Source: Pseudomonadota bacterium | Lineage (GTDB): Bacteria > Pseudomonadota > Gammaproteobacteria > Xanthomonadales > Rhodanobacteraceae | Assembly: GCA_021827205.1 (NCBI GenBank) | Contig: JAKAWV010000012.1 | Coordinates: 1 to 64,000, forward strand | Length of the DNA stretch: 64,000 bases | Direction of reading: 5' to 3' | Shown: in pieces, positions 1 to 8,682 of the stretch | Layout: the number at the start of each line of letters is the position of its first letter | How positions within the stretch are numbered: the first letter of the stretch is position 1 | Notes under the pieces: model-generated | The model's input: only the letters and a program-made list of their open reading frames with translations | What the model was told of the DNA's origin: nothing | Databases searched by the model: none | Program-made: the position numbers and the translations under genes

Positions 1-1526
1 GCCGAGCGCGGATCTTGCAGCGCCTGCTCCGGCGTGCCCGCGCGCGCCAGCGGGATGATGCCGAGCACGGCCAGGCCGAGTTTCTGCTCGGCATCGGTCG
101 CGATGTGCACGGTATCGTCGAGATGGTCCAGCACCAGGGCCGCGGCGATGCCGGCGAACAGCCCCAGCAGCAGGCCGATGGTCAGGTTCAACTTCAGCCG
201 CGGCCGATAACGGACCATCGGCGGCTCCGCCCGATCCACCACCGAGATGTTGTTGATGCCGACGCCGCCGGCGACGCCGATCTCCTTGTAGCGCTGCAGG
301 ATGGCGTCATAGAGCTGGCGGTTGGTGTCCACCTCGCGCTTGAGGATGTTGTAGCGGATGCTGCGCTGTTCGAGATCCAGCACCTGCTGGCGCAGGTCGG
401 CCACGCGCTGGCGCAGCAGCGTCTCGCGCGCCTTGGCCGCCGCGTAGGCACTCTGCACGGAGCCGCGCACCAACGCGGTGCGCGCGGCGATCTGCCGGTG
501 GATTTCATCCAGCTTGGCGTGCAACTGCAGCATGGCCGGGAACGCCGGTTTGTAGATGCGCAACTGGTCCTGGTACTTGGCCTGGTCCTCGGCGTAGGCC
601 TGCTGCAGCTTCTCGATGACCGGGTCGCCCAGCACCTGCGCGATCTGGTCGGCGGGCGCGCCCTGCAGTTGGCGCCACTTGGCCTCGGCCTTGTAGCGGT
701 CCTGCTCGGCCTGCGCCAGCGCGACGTTGAGCTGCTCGAGCTGCTGCCCGACCAGGCTTTGTCGATCGCTGATGTTGACGATCTGGTGCTTCTGCGCGAA
801 CGCCACCAACTCCTTGTCGGAATCCTCGAGGCGCAGCTTGAGCTGCTGCAAGCGGTCCTGAAGGTACTGCTTGGCGTAACCCGAGGCGGCCATGCGCCGG
901 TCGAGGTTGGAGCGGATGAACTGGTCGGCGTAGACGTTGGCGATCTGCGCGGACAGCCGCGGATCGGGCGTGTCCACGGACACATCCACCAGCTTGGAGT
1001 TGAGCACCGGCTGCACCGAGACCATGTGCAGCAGCGCATCGGCATCGGCGCGCAGTGTGTCCTCCTGGTCGGGCTTGCGCGCCGAGGCGCCGTGCAGAAA
1101 ACCCAGCAAGCGCGCCAGCGGCGAGGGCCGCAGCAGGCTCTGGAACGCCGCGTCGTGCTGCAGATCCATCGCCACCACCACGCGCCGCGCCAGCGAATGG
1201 CTCTTCAGCAGGTCGTACTGGGTCTGGTAGAAGGTCTGGTCATTCAGCGATGTGACCGGCTGGAAGCCCTGCACCTGCACGACGTTGACGGTGTCGCGGT
1301 TGATCTGCAGCGTGGTGTCGGCGCGGAAGATGGGCGTGGCCAGCAGGGTCAGGATCAGCGCGATCAGTACGCACAGGCCGGTGGTGCCGAGGATCAACCA
1401 GCGCCGGCCGACCAGCGCGCGCCAGTAGGCCTGCAGGTCGATGTCGTCATCGCCCGGCGCGCCGCCATCGGGCATGCGCGCGCCCGATTCGGGGACGGCC
1501 TCCGTGTCGAGGGGATGGGGTGTCAT
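1..1526 (-). CDS. Wzz/GumC/Wzc-like polysaccharide chain-length protein (partial, C-terminus off window)
   Basis: This is an inner-membrane co-polymerase that would set exopolysaccharide chain length and couple polymerisation to export. The reading frame opens at an ATG at 1526 and stays open for about 508 codons to the window edge. An N-terminal cytoplasmic segment is followed by a first membrane helix near residues 43-65. A long periplasmic part rich in Q, L and K (coiled-coil-like, GNVR type) comes next, then a second helix near residues 450-475 (LGLFAGIAAALVL). The sequence then continues into the cytoplasm (LGIIPLARAG), where Wzc-type proteins carry a BY tyrosine kinase. Whether that kinase is present cannot be seen. 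The adjacent CpsB-like phosphatase and Wza-like lipoprotein, all on the minus strand, support an export operon. The start lies 45 bp downstream of the wza-like stop. Confidence 0.88.
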   Translation of the reverse strand, partial: MTPHPLDTEAVPESGARMPDGGAPGDDDIDLQAYWRALVGRRWLILGTTGLCVLIALILTLLATPIFRADTTLQINRDTVNVVQVQGFQPVTSLNDQTFYQTQYDLLKSHSLARRVVVAMDLQHDAAFQSLLRPSPLARLLGFLHGASARKPDQEDTLRADADALLHMVSVQPVLNSKLVDVSVDTPDPRLSAQIANVYADQFIRSNLDRRMAASGYAKQYLQDRLQQLKLRLEDSDKELVAFAQKHQIVNISDRQSLVGQQLEQLNVALAQAEQDRYKAEAKWRQLQGAPADQIAQVLGDPVIEKLQQAYAEDQAKYQDQLRIYKPAFPAMLQLHAKLDEIHRQIAARTALVRGSVQSAYAAAKARETLLRQRVADLRQQVLDLEQRSIRYNILKREVDTNRQLYDAILQRYKEIGVAGGVGINNISVVDRAEPPMVRYRPRLKLNLTIGLLLGLFAGIAAALVLDHLDDTVHIATDAEQKLGLAVLGIIPLARAGTPEQALQDPRS

Positions 1527-1571
1527 GCAGAGTCCATGTCGGTGCGGGGCATCGCGGGGTCGATCCGACGA

Positions 1572-2273
1572 TCAGAGCTTGTAGCCATAGAAGTAGATGA
1601 AACCGCGCATGTTGTCGAGGATCGCCTTCAGCGTCGACTTCAGGCCCGACTCGTCGACCACGATGATGTCATCGGGATACAAAGTGGGATCGATCATCGT
1701 GCCGGCGCGGATCTGGTCGAGGTCGAAGCGCGCGGCCATCGGCTTGCCGCCGATGGTGCGGAAGATCACCACCCGGCTGTAGTTGGCCAGCGTGGTCGGG
1801 CCTTGCGCCATGGCGATGGCCTGCAGCAGGTTCATCTGCCCGATCATGGGATAGACGCCGGGCTTGTGCACGGCACCATCCACGGTGAAGCGCTCGTTGG
1901 CGGCCTTGTCCAGGAACACCGAAACCTGCGGATCCTGCAGGTAGGTCTCGGCCAGCCGTTGCGTGATCGCCTGCCGTGCCTGATTGACGGTCAGGCCGCC
2001 GACCTTGACCACGCCGGCCAGCGGCAGGTCGATGTCGCCGATGCCGTCGACGCGTGCCTTGACCTTGTTGAAGTCCTTGACCTGGAACACGCTGACCTCG
2101 AGCAGGTCGCCGGACCCCAGGCGGTACTGCCGCGCCTCCGGCCCCAGCAGCGCGGCCAGATTGAAGGCGCGGGCACCGGAGATCGGCACCGCGGTGGAGG
2201 GATTCGAGGCGCAGGCGGCCAGCAGCAGCATGCCGCAGGCAAGCAGTATGGCCTTCAGCATCGGCTTGCCCAT
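1572..2273 (-). CDS. Wza/GumB-like polysaccharide export lipoprotein
   Basis: This is a short outer-membrane export lipoprotein of the Poly_export/SLBB family, thought to form the channel for exopolysaccharide. The N-terminus is a clear lipoprotein signal ending in the lipobox LAAC, about 20 residues in. The export domain follows (RLGSGDLLEVSVFQVKDFN, then GGLTVNQARQAI), then an SLBB segment (VDGAVHKPGVYPM) and a C-terminal piece ending FYGYKL. At 233 residues it resembles GumB rather than the longer Wza. An in-frame GTG sits directly before the chosen ATG. I prefer the ATG because GGGAG lies 5 nt ahead of it. It is followed on the same strand by the chain-length protein. Confidence 0.88.
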   Translation of the reverse strand: MGKPMLKAILLACGMLLLAACASNPSTAVPISGARAFNLAALLGPEARQYRLGSGDLLEVSVFQVKDFNKVKARVDGIGDIDLPLAGVVKVGGLTVNQARQAITQRLAETYLQDPQVSVFLDKAANERFTVDGAVHKPGVYPMIGQMNLLQAIAMAQGPTTLANYSRVVIFRTIGGKPMAARFDLDQIRAGTMIDPTLYPDDIIVVDESGLKSTLKAILDNMRGFIYFYGYKL

Positions 2274-2454
2274 CACGACTCCCTTGGTGCGCGAGGGTCA
2301 CGACCCGCGCAATGTATGTTCAATTCGACGAGCCACCGCCACCACATGGCGGCCATCACCAGCCCCGCGCCTGCCCGCGGCTGCGACCGACCCGAGGCAG
2401 TGCGCTGCGCGGATGGCCGACGCCTCGCTGGCGTACGCGTGACTGCGCAGCCAT

Positions 2455-3249
2455 TCATGCGCGCCACCGCCAGCGCGACCACCAGCTTGCCTTGGCCGTC
2501 CGCGCGGACGCGGCGGGCAACGCCGGCGCCTCGTGGGCCGGGCGATTGTAGAGGATGCATCGCGGGCGCGTCAGCACGAGATGCAGCGCCTCGTCCGCGC
2601 CCACGCGCGCGGCGGCGTCGTCGCGCCCCTCGGCCAGCAACGGCACGCGGCGCTCGCTGTGATGGGCATCGGTCGCCAGCAGGTGCACCAGCCCCTCGTC
2701 CAGCATGCGCTCGGCCCAGTAGCGCGGACGCCGCCCGTAACGGCCGGTGAGACTGCCGGCGGTGACTTGCATCCACGCGCCCCCGCGCACCAATTGCGCG
2801 AACAGCGGATAGTGTTCCTCGATCCAGGTGAGCCGTTCGGGGTGCGTCAGCACCGGCACATAGCCGGCTGCCAGCACCTGGAACACCGACTCCTCGAGCC
2901 GCGGCGGCGCGACGTGGTGCGGCGGCTCGAACAGGAAGTAGCGGCTGTCGGCCAGCGTCGGAATGCGCCCGCTGCGCAGGCCCTCGAGCAGATCCGGCGT
3001 CAGGTGCGTGTCGGCGCCCGAGGTCAGTGTCAGGTCGATGCCGGCACGCGCCAGCTCGTGTCGAAACGCCTCCACGGCGACCAGGATGCGCGCGCGATCG
3101 TTGTCGTACAGACCGGGATAGATATGCGGCGTGCAAGCGACGGTGCTGATGCCGTCCAGCGCGGCCATGCGTGCCATCGCCAGCGCCACCGCCAGATCCG
3201 GTGCGCCGTCGTCGATCGCGGGCAGCATGTGGCAGTGCAGATCGATCAT
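2455..3249 (-). CDS. CpsB/YwqE-type PHP-domain protein-tyrosine phosphatase
   Basis: This is a metal-dependent phosphatase of the PHP superfamily. In capsule loci such enzymes dephosphorylate the BY tyrosine kinase that controls chain length. The metal-binding motifs are visible in order: DLHCHMLPAIDDG at the N-terminus, TPHIYPG, a central SGADTHL, THPERL and ATDAHHSERR. At 264 residues the length is normal. It lies between the priming transferase and the Wza-like gene on the same strand. It suggests that the truncated chain-length protein at the window start is a tyrosine kinase, although that kinase domain is not visible. The last 25 residues (A/S/W/R-rich) look unconserved. No strong ribosome-binding site precedes the ATG. 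Confidence 0.85.
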   Translation of the reverse strand: MIDLHCHMLPAIDDGAPDLAVALAMARMAALDGISTVACTPHIYPGLYDNDRARILVAVEAFRHELARAGIDLTLTSGADTHLTPDLLEGLRSGRIPTLADSRYFLFEPPHHVAPPRLEESVFQVLAAGYVPVLTHPERLTWIEEHYPLFAQLVRGGAWMQVTAGSLTGRYGRRPRYWAERMLDEGLVHLLATDAHHSERRVPLLAEGRDDAAARVGADEALHLVLTRPRCILYNRPAHEAPALPAASARTAKASWWSRWRWRA

Positions 3250-3375
3250 GCCGATGACCGTGTCGGGAAATCGCCGCGGGCTCGCCTCGCGGCGAACCGG
3301 CGGACCCGGACATCATGCAGCCGGCGCGCGACGCGACGCGTGCCGCGCATCATCCCGTCGCGACCTGGGGTGTAT

Positions 3376-4779
3376 TCAATAGGCATTCTTGCTCACGAAG
3401 CCGCGCACCAGGGTCAGCGCGATGATGCGCAGATCGAAACCCAGCGACCAGTGCTCGATGTAGTACAGGTCGTGTTCGATGCGGCCTTTCATCTTGTCCA
3501 CGGTTTCGGTCTCGCCGCGCCAGCCATTGATCTGCGCCCAGCCGGTGATGCCCGGCTTGACCGTGTGGCGCAGCGCGTAGTGATCGATCAGGCCCATGTA
3601 CAGCGCGTTGTGCTCGACCGCGTGCGGGCGCGGGCCGACGATGGACATGTCGCCCTTGAGCACGTTGAAGAACTGCGGCAGCTCGTCGAGGCTGCTGTGG
3701 CGCAGGAACGCGCCGAAGCGGGTCAGACGCGGATCTTCGCGCCGCGCCTGGGTGAGCGCGCCGGGCGCTTCGTGGTGCAGGCGCATGCTGCGGAACTTCC
3801 ATACCTCGATCTCGCGCCCGTCCCAGCCGTGGCGCTTTTGCCGAAACAACACCGGTCCGCGTGAAGTCAGCTTGACCGCCAGCGCGATCAGCAGCAGCAA
3901 CGGACTGATCAGCAGCAGGATCAGCATCGACAGCAGCGCGTCCTCGGCGCGCTTGAGCGCGCGATTGAAGCCCTGCATCGGCGTCACGGTAAGGTCCAGC
4001 ATCGGCGTGTCGAGGATTTCGGTCATCCCGCGGTTGAGCAGGAACAGGCCCAGCATGTCCGGCATGTAGCGCACGTTGGCGGTGCTGTTGCGCAGTTGCG
4101 CCAGCACCGGCTCCAGCAGCGTGCTCTGCGCCAGCGGCAGGCTGACCCATACCTCATCGATGGCGTGGGCGGCGACGAACGCACCCAACCCCGCCAGCGG
4201 CTGCACGCTGGCGCCCTCGACGTGGCAGGCATCCACGCCCGGATCGAACACGGCGGCCACCTCGAAGCCTGCCCACGCCGGATCGCGCGCGCGCTGCAGC
4301 AGCGCCTGCGCCTGCGCGCCACAGCCGACGATGACCGCCTTGCGCAGGTTGTAGCCATGCGCGCGCAACGTGCGCAGCAGCATGTACACGCCGACCCGCA
4401 GCAGCAGCAACGCGGCGGCGGTGGACAGAAACCACAAACCCATCCACCAGCGCGAGAACTGTTCGTTTTTCTTGACCAGCACCAGCATCAGCAGAATCAG
4501 CGTGAACGTCACGACCCAGCCCAGCAGCGCCTGCCCCACCGGCGCGCGCAGGCCGCGCGCGCGCCACGAGCGGTACACGCCGATCAACGGAAACAGCAGC
4601 GCCACCAGCAGCGCGGCGATCACCACCACCGCGGTGTAATCCAGCGGCAGCGCATCCGGCACATGGCGAAAGCGCAGCGCGTACGCCAGCACCGCGCCGC
4701 CGATCACCAGCACCACATCCATGATGCGGCTGAGCGCGGTGAAACCCGCCGAATAAGCTCGCAACAGCCCCTGTTTCAT
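3376..4779 (-). CDS. Undecaprenyl-phosphate sugar phosphotransferase (WcaJ/GumD/WbaP family)
   Basis: This integral membrane enzyme starts exopolysaccharide repeat-unit synthesis by moving a sugar-1-phosphate (usually glucose or galactose) onto undecaprenyl phosphate. It has four to five N-terminal membrane helices, a central Rossmann-like CoA-binding region (KAVIVGCGAQAQALLQRA), one more hydrophobic segment, and the C-terminal Bac_transf domain. That domain shows KFRSMR, SLDELPQFFNVLKGDMS, VGPRPH and KPGITGWAQINGWRGET. The frame is open further upstream, but the ATG at 4779 has GGAGGGGG just before it and gives the family length of 467 residues. A degraded copy of its N-terminal region lies upstream at 5100-5296. 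Confidence 0.92.
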   Translation of the reverse strand: MKQGLLRAYSAGFTALSRIMDVVLVIGGAVLAYALRFRHVPDALPLDYTAVVVIAALLVALLFPLIGVYRSWRARGLRAPVGQALLGWVVTFTLILLMLVLVKKNEQFSRWWMGLWFLSTAAALLLLRVGVYMLLRTLRAHGYNLRKAVIVGCGAQAQALLQRARDPAWAGFEVAAVFDPGVDACHVEGASVQPLAGLGAFVAAHAIDEVWVSLPLAQSTLLEPVLAQLRNSTANVRYMPDMLGLFLLNRGMTEILDTPMLDLTVTPMQGFNRALKRAEDALLSMLILLLISPLLLLIALAVKLTSRGPVLFRQKRHGWDGREIEVWKFRSMRLHHEAPGALTQARREDPRLTRFGAFLRHSSLDELPQFFNVLKGDMSIVGPRPHAVEHNALYMGLIDHYALRHTVKPGITGWAQINGWRGETETVDKMKGRIEHDLYYIEHWSLGFDLRIIALTLVRGFVSKNAY

Positions 4780-5099
4780 GCCCCCTCCGTCCCCGCAATG
4801 CGCTTGCGCACCGTGCGCATCCCCTATCGCACGCATCGCTGATCTGTGCGAAGCGTCTCGGTTGAGCATTGCCGAACCTGATAGTGCCGCCGCGCGCGAC
4901 GCTTTGACAAGTCTGCGCGGCATACAAAATCGAAGCGCTACCATGAGGCGCGCGGCCGCGCGGAATGACTGTATGGCGAATGTAATATTGGCTCAGTGCC
5001 GGCGCATGCCGCCGTGCGGTGGCGCGCAGGCATCGCCGCGCACGGCGCGCGGCAGATCGCAGCGCGTGTAGATGCGCGCGTGTCCGCTGACCTCGCGCG

Positions 5100-5296
5100 C
5101 GATCACCTCGAGGATGCGGTTGGACGGCATCACGCGCCCATAGGTGAGCAGCAGCGGCAACAGCAGCGCCGCCAGCAATGCTGGCGATCACGATCTCCAC
5201 GGTGTATGCCAGCGGCAGCGCGACCGGCGCGTGGCGAAAACGCAGCGCGTACGCCAGCATGGCGCCGCCGATCACCAGCATCACATTCGACTGCAC
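5100..5296 (-). pseudogene. Frameshifted partial copy of the N-terminus of the sugar-phosphate transferase
   Basis: The minus strand reads VMLVIGGAMLAYALRFRHAP in one frame, then after a frameshift near 5180 continues as LAALLLPLLLTYG. This closely matches residues about 25-75 of the neighbouring transferase (LVIGGAVLAYALRFRHVP, then LLVALLFPLIGVY). The DNA is also visibly similar between 5150-5285 and 4597-4733. Beyond YGRVMP the remnant no longer matches the intact gene. I read it as a decayed tandem duplicate or the remains of a second paralogue. No catalytic domain is present, so it cannot be functional as a transferase. Confidence 0.8.
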
Positions 5297-5548
5297 TTTC
5301 CACCGCTGGAGTGTTCTGACTCGCTACCTCGAAAACAGCCACGACCCTATCGGCAACCGCATCGAGCGCGCGACCCATTGCCATCGGGCGCGAGCAGCGC
5401 GGCTGAAGTCAACGATCCTTTCTGAGCGTCACCGATCTATACTTATCCACGGTCGGCGTTCCTATCGGCCCCCATCCCTGATCAATTTTCAACGAGCACG
5501 GGTGGCCAGTTTCAACGAGCGCCAACATCAGACAGTACGAGGCACTCC
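5297..5548 (+). promoter_or_regulatory. Upstream region of squalene synthase with an 11-bp direct repeat
   Basis: No gene is seen here. The region leads into the hopanoid island. TATACT at 5438-5443 could serve as a -10 element, but no good -35 is visible at the right distance. The 11-mer TTTCAACGAGC occurs twice, at 5487-5497 and 5510-5520, with starts 23 bp apart, about two helical turns. That spacing suits a tandem regulator site. GAGG, 7 nt before the ATG at 5549, is the likely ribosome-binding site. Function is inferred from position only. Confidence 0.35.
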
Positions 5549-6715
5549 ATGGCCCAATTCCAGCACGCCACTGTAGCCGCGCACGACGACGCCAACGCTT
5601 ACCAAGACGCCATACTGCCGCAGGTGTCGAGGACTTTCGCGTTGACGATACCAGCGCTGCCGCCGATGCTGCGCCGCACTGTGGCTAACGCCTATTTGCT
5701 ATGCCGCATCGCCGACACCATCGAAGACGACCCTGCACTTTCGGCCGAGAGCAAGCGTTATTACGAAAATGCATTCATCGATGCGGTGGCTGGCCGCATC
5801 GACCCGCAGCGCTTTGCCGCTGAGCTCGCTCCGCTGCTTTCGACCGAAACGCTGGCAGCCGAGCGCGACCTGGTGCACCGGCTGCCGCTAGTGCTCCAAG
5901 TGACCAATGCCTTGAAGCCGGTGCAACGCACGGCCATCGTGAACTGCCTGAACGTGATGTCCCACGGCATGTATGAATTCCAGCGCCGCGCAAGCTTGCG
6001 CGGCTTGGATACACTGCGTGACCTGGATCGCTACTGCTATTGCGTAGCGGGCGTGGTGGGCGAAATGCTGACGGAGTTGTTCATCGATTTCGAGCCGGCC
6101 CTCGCGGAGCATCGCAGCGCCATGATGCTCTTGGCCGTTCAGTTCGGCCAGGGGCTGCAGATGACAAATATCCTCAAAGACCAGTGGGAGGACCGAAACC
6201 ACGGTGTCTGCTGGCTCCCGCAGGATGTCTTTGCCAGACATGGCGTGCGTTTGATCGAGTTGCAAGCAGGGCAGCAAAATGAACATTACGGCGAGGCATT
6301 GAACGAGCTCATCGGGGTAGCGCACGTACATGTGCGCCATGCGCTCGAGTACACATTGCTCATTCCCGCCAGGCATCCAGGGATACGCCGCTTCTGCATG
6401 TTGTCCATCGGTTTGGCAGTACTCACACTGCGCAACCTTCATGAAAATCCCGGCTTTTCCTCTGGCGCACAGGTAAAAGTGTCGCATACCGCAGTTGCTC
6501 TCACGGTCATGCTCACCAAACTGGCTAGCAAATCCAATGTGGGTTTGCGCCGGATGTTCACGATGGCAGCACACAAGCTCCCATTCACTCCACTGGGGGA
6601 AGATTGGAGCGAGCCTCAAAACCTCAGGCCAGCATGGCCCCAAAGCGTCACTCCATATTCCACTGAACCCATCGGCTGCGAACCAGTGGATCTCGGTGAC
6701 GCACAGCAGCGATGA
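5549..6715 (+). CDS. Squalene synthase (farnesyl-diphosphate farnesyltransferase type)
   Basis: This enzyme condenses two farnesyl diphosphates head to head, via presqualene diphosphate, to give squalene for the cyclase encoded next. Both aspartate-rich motifs of the squalene/phytoene synthase family are present: DTIEDD at residues 56-61 and DQWED at 211-215. The YCYCVAGVVGEMLTELF segment (residues 162-178) and FGQGLQMTNILKD are also conserved. The protein has 388 residues, longer than HpnC or HpnD (about 280) and closer to one-enzyme squalene synthases. No HpnC, HpnD or HpnE homologue is nearby, which favours the one-enzyme reaction. A product other than squalene (phytoene, dehydrosqualene) is unlikely given the neighbour. 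The stop overlaps the cyclase start as ATGA. Confidence 0.88.
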   Translation: MAQFQHATVAAHDDANAYQDAILPQVSRTFALTIPALPPMLRRTVANAYLLCRIADTIEDDPALSAESKRYYENAFIDAVAGRIDPQRFAAELAPLLSTETLAAERDLVHRLPLVLQVTNALKPVQRTAIVNCLNVMSHGMYEFQRRASLRGLDTLRDLDRYCYCVAGVVGEMLTELFIDFEPALAEHRSAMMLLAVQFGQGLQMTNILKDQWEDRNHGVCWLPQDVFARHGVRLIELQAGQQNEHYGEALNELIGVAHVHVRHALEYTLLIPARHPGIRRFCMLSIGLAVLTLRNLHENPGFSSGAQVKVSHTAVALTVMLTKLASKSNVGLRRMFTMAAHKLPFTPLGEDWSEPQNLRPAWPQSVTPYSTEPIGCEPVDLGDAQQR

Positions 6716-8682
6716 GCTCGTCATCGCCCGCTTCAGCGGTCAACGATAACTTAATTCAGGAAGCTGGAGCCGACCGCCTGCACCAGGCTATCGAGCGTGC
6801 GCGCGTTGCCTTGCTTGCGCAGCAGCACGCGGATGGGCACTGGTGCTTCGAGCTGGAATCCGATTGCACGATCACCGCTGAATATATCCTGATGATGCAT
6901 TACATGGATGAAATCGATCGTGTGCTGCAGGAAAAAATGGCGCGTTATCTGCGTGCCATCCAAGCCACCGGCACGCACGGTGGCTGGCCGCAATATCACG
7001 GTGGTGCGATTGACCTGTCGTGTACGGTGAAAGCCTACTATGCACTGAAAGCCGCTGGCGACGATCCCGCCATGGAACATATGCGCCGCGCCCGTGACGC
7101 CGTGCTCGCACATGGTGGTGCTGCAAAATGCAATGTATTCACCCGCATCCTGCTGGCCCAGTTCGAGCAAGTACCTTGGCGAGCCGTGCCTTACGTTCCG
7201 GTCGAGATCATGCTGCTCCCGCGCTGGGCACCATTTCATATCGAGAAGATCTCTTACTGGGCGCGCACCACCCTCGTACCGCTGACCATCCTGTGTTCGC
7301 TCAAGGCGAAAGCGAACAACCCGAACCAAGTCGACATACGCGAGCTGTTCGTCACGCCACCGGAGCAGGAACGCCACTACTTCATCCGCGGTGGCGTACT
7401 CAATCGGGGGTTCCTTGTGCTGGACAAAGTCGGGCGCGCACTCGACCGCTGGATACCGAGACGACTGCGAAAGTACGCAATTCACAAGGCCGAAGCATGG
7501 TTCCTGTCACGCATGAACGGCGAAGATGGTATCGGCGCGATTTTCCCGCCAATGATCAATTGCTACGAAGCAATGGCCTTGCTCGGGTACCCCAAAGATC
7601 ATCCAGCCCGGCAAACTTGTTTGCGCTCCATCCAGAAGCTGATCGTCCATCGCGCGGACGGTTCGGCCTATTGTCAACCTTGCGTTTCACCCGTGTGGGA
7701 CACCGGTTGGTGCGCGCTGGCCCTGATGCACAGCAATGAGGATGCATCAACCCAAGCGGCTATCGCACGCGCGTGCGACTGGCTGACCGCGAAACAGATA
7801 CTGGAGCACAAGGGCGATTGGGTCGCGCGCGCACCCGATGTAGCCCCTGGTGGGTGGGCTTTTCAGTACGCCAATCCGGCTTACCCCGACATCGACGATA
7901 CGGCGTTGATCGCCGCCTTGCTGCATGTACAGGACCGTCGTCGCGCGGAATCCGGGCGACACCGCGTCAATACCGATCGCGCCGCCGATTGGATGCTCGC
8001 TCTGCAATCAAAGAATGGCGGCTTTGCCGCCTTCGATGCCGACAATACGCATGATTACCTCAACGCCATTCCGTTTGCTGATCACGGTGCGCTGCTCGAT
8101 CCACCGACGGAGGATGTTTCAGGCCGTGTGATTGCCTGCCTGGGTGTACTCGCACGGGAACAAGATCGCGGCAGCATTCGTCACTGCATCAACTATCTGC
8201 GCGCGAGCCAACAGGATGATGGCGCTTGGTGGGGCCGTTGGGGCAGCAACTACATCTACGGCACATGGAGCGTGCTGACCGGTCTGGCCCTGGCTGGCGA
8301 GGATCCGCAACAACCGTATATCCGCAAGGCGATCGATTGGCTGCGCGCGCGACAGCACGCCGATGGTGGCTGGGGTGAAACCAACGACAGCTATATCGAT
8401 CCAGCCTTGCGCGGCACCAACCAGAACGTCAGTACGCCTCATTCCACCGCATGGGCCATGCTGGCACAACTGGCTTTGGGCGAAGTGCAATCGGATTCGG
8501 TACAACATGGCCTCGCTTTCCTGCTCGCAAGTCAGCAAGCCAACGGCGTATGGTCACATCCATCGCACAACGCACCCGGCTTCCCACGTGTGTACTACCT
8601 GCGGTATCACGGCTACGCGACGTACTTTCCGCTGTTGGCCCTGACCTGCTATCGGCGGCAGTTGCGGCGCGTCAATTCTTGA
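6712..8682 (+). CDS. shc: Squalene-hopene cyclase
   Basis: This monotopic membrane enzyme cyclises squalene to hopene and hopanol. The catalytic DxDD motif is visible as DIDD at residues 393-396. Several QW repeats are present, for example QQHADGHWCFELE near the N-terminus, QSKNGGFAAFDAD in the middle and ASQQDDGAWWGRWG and RQHADGGWGETNDSY toward the C-terminus. The 656-residue length is normal for bacterial cyclases. It overlaps squalene synthase by 4 nt (ATGA), so the two are translationally coupled, and it overlaps the hpnG start at its stop codon. No missing key residue was seen. Confidence 0.97.
   Translation: MSSSSPASAVNDNLIQEAGADRLHQAIERARVALLAQQHADGHWCFELESDCTITAEYILMMHYMDEIDRVLQEKMARYLRAIQATGTHGGWPQYHGGAIDLSCTVKAYYALKAAGDDPAMEHMRRARDAVLAHGGAAKCNVFTRILLAQFEQVPWRAVPYVPVEIMLLPRWAPFHIEKISYWARTTLVPLTILCSLKAKANNPNQVDIRELFVTPPEQERHYFIRGGVLNRGFLVLDKVGRALDRWIPRRLRKYAIHKAEAWFLSRMNGEDGIGAIFPPMINCYEAMALLGYPKDHPARQTCLRSIQKLIVHRADGSAYCQPCVSPVWDTGWCALALMHSNEDASTQAAIARACDWLTAKQILEHKGDWVARAPDVAPGGWAFQYANPAYPDIDDTALIAALLHVQDRRRAESGRHRVNTDRAADWMLALQSKNGGFAAFDADNTHDYLNAIPFADHGALLDPPTEDVSGRVIACLGVLAREQDRGSIRHCINYLRASQQDDGAWWGRWGSNYIYGTWSVLTGLALAGEDPQQPYIRKAIDWLRARQHADGGWGETNDSYIDPALRGTNQNVSTPHSTAWAMLAQLALGEVQSDSVQHGLAFLLASQQANGVWSHPSHNAPGFPRVYYLRYHGYATYFPLLALTCYRRQLRRVNS

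Noticed and set aside
15..2750. 911-codon open frame on the plus strand
   Set aside because: It lies opposite the chain-length, Wza-like and phosphatase genes and its translation is Q/R/H/L-rich without family motifs, as expected for the complement of GC-rich genes.
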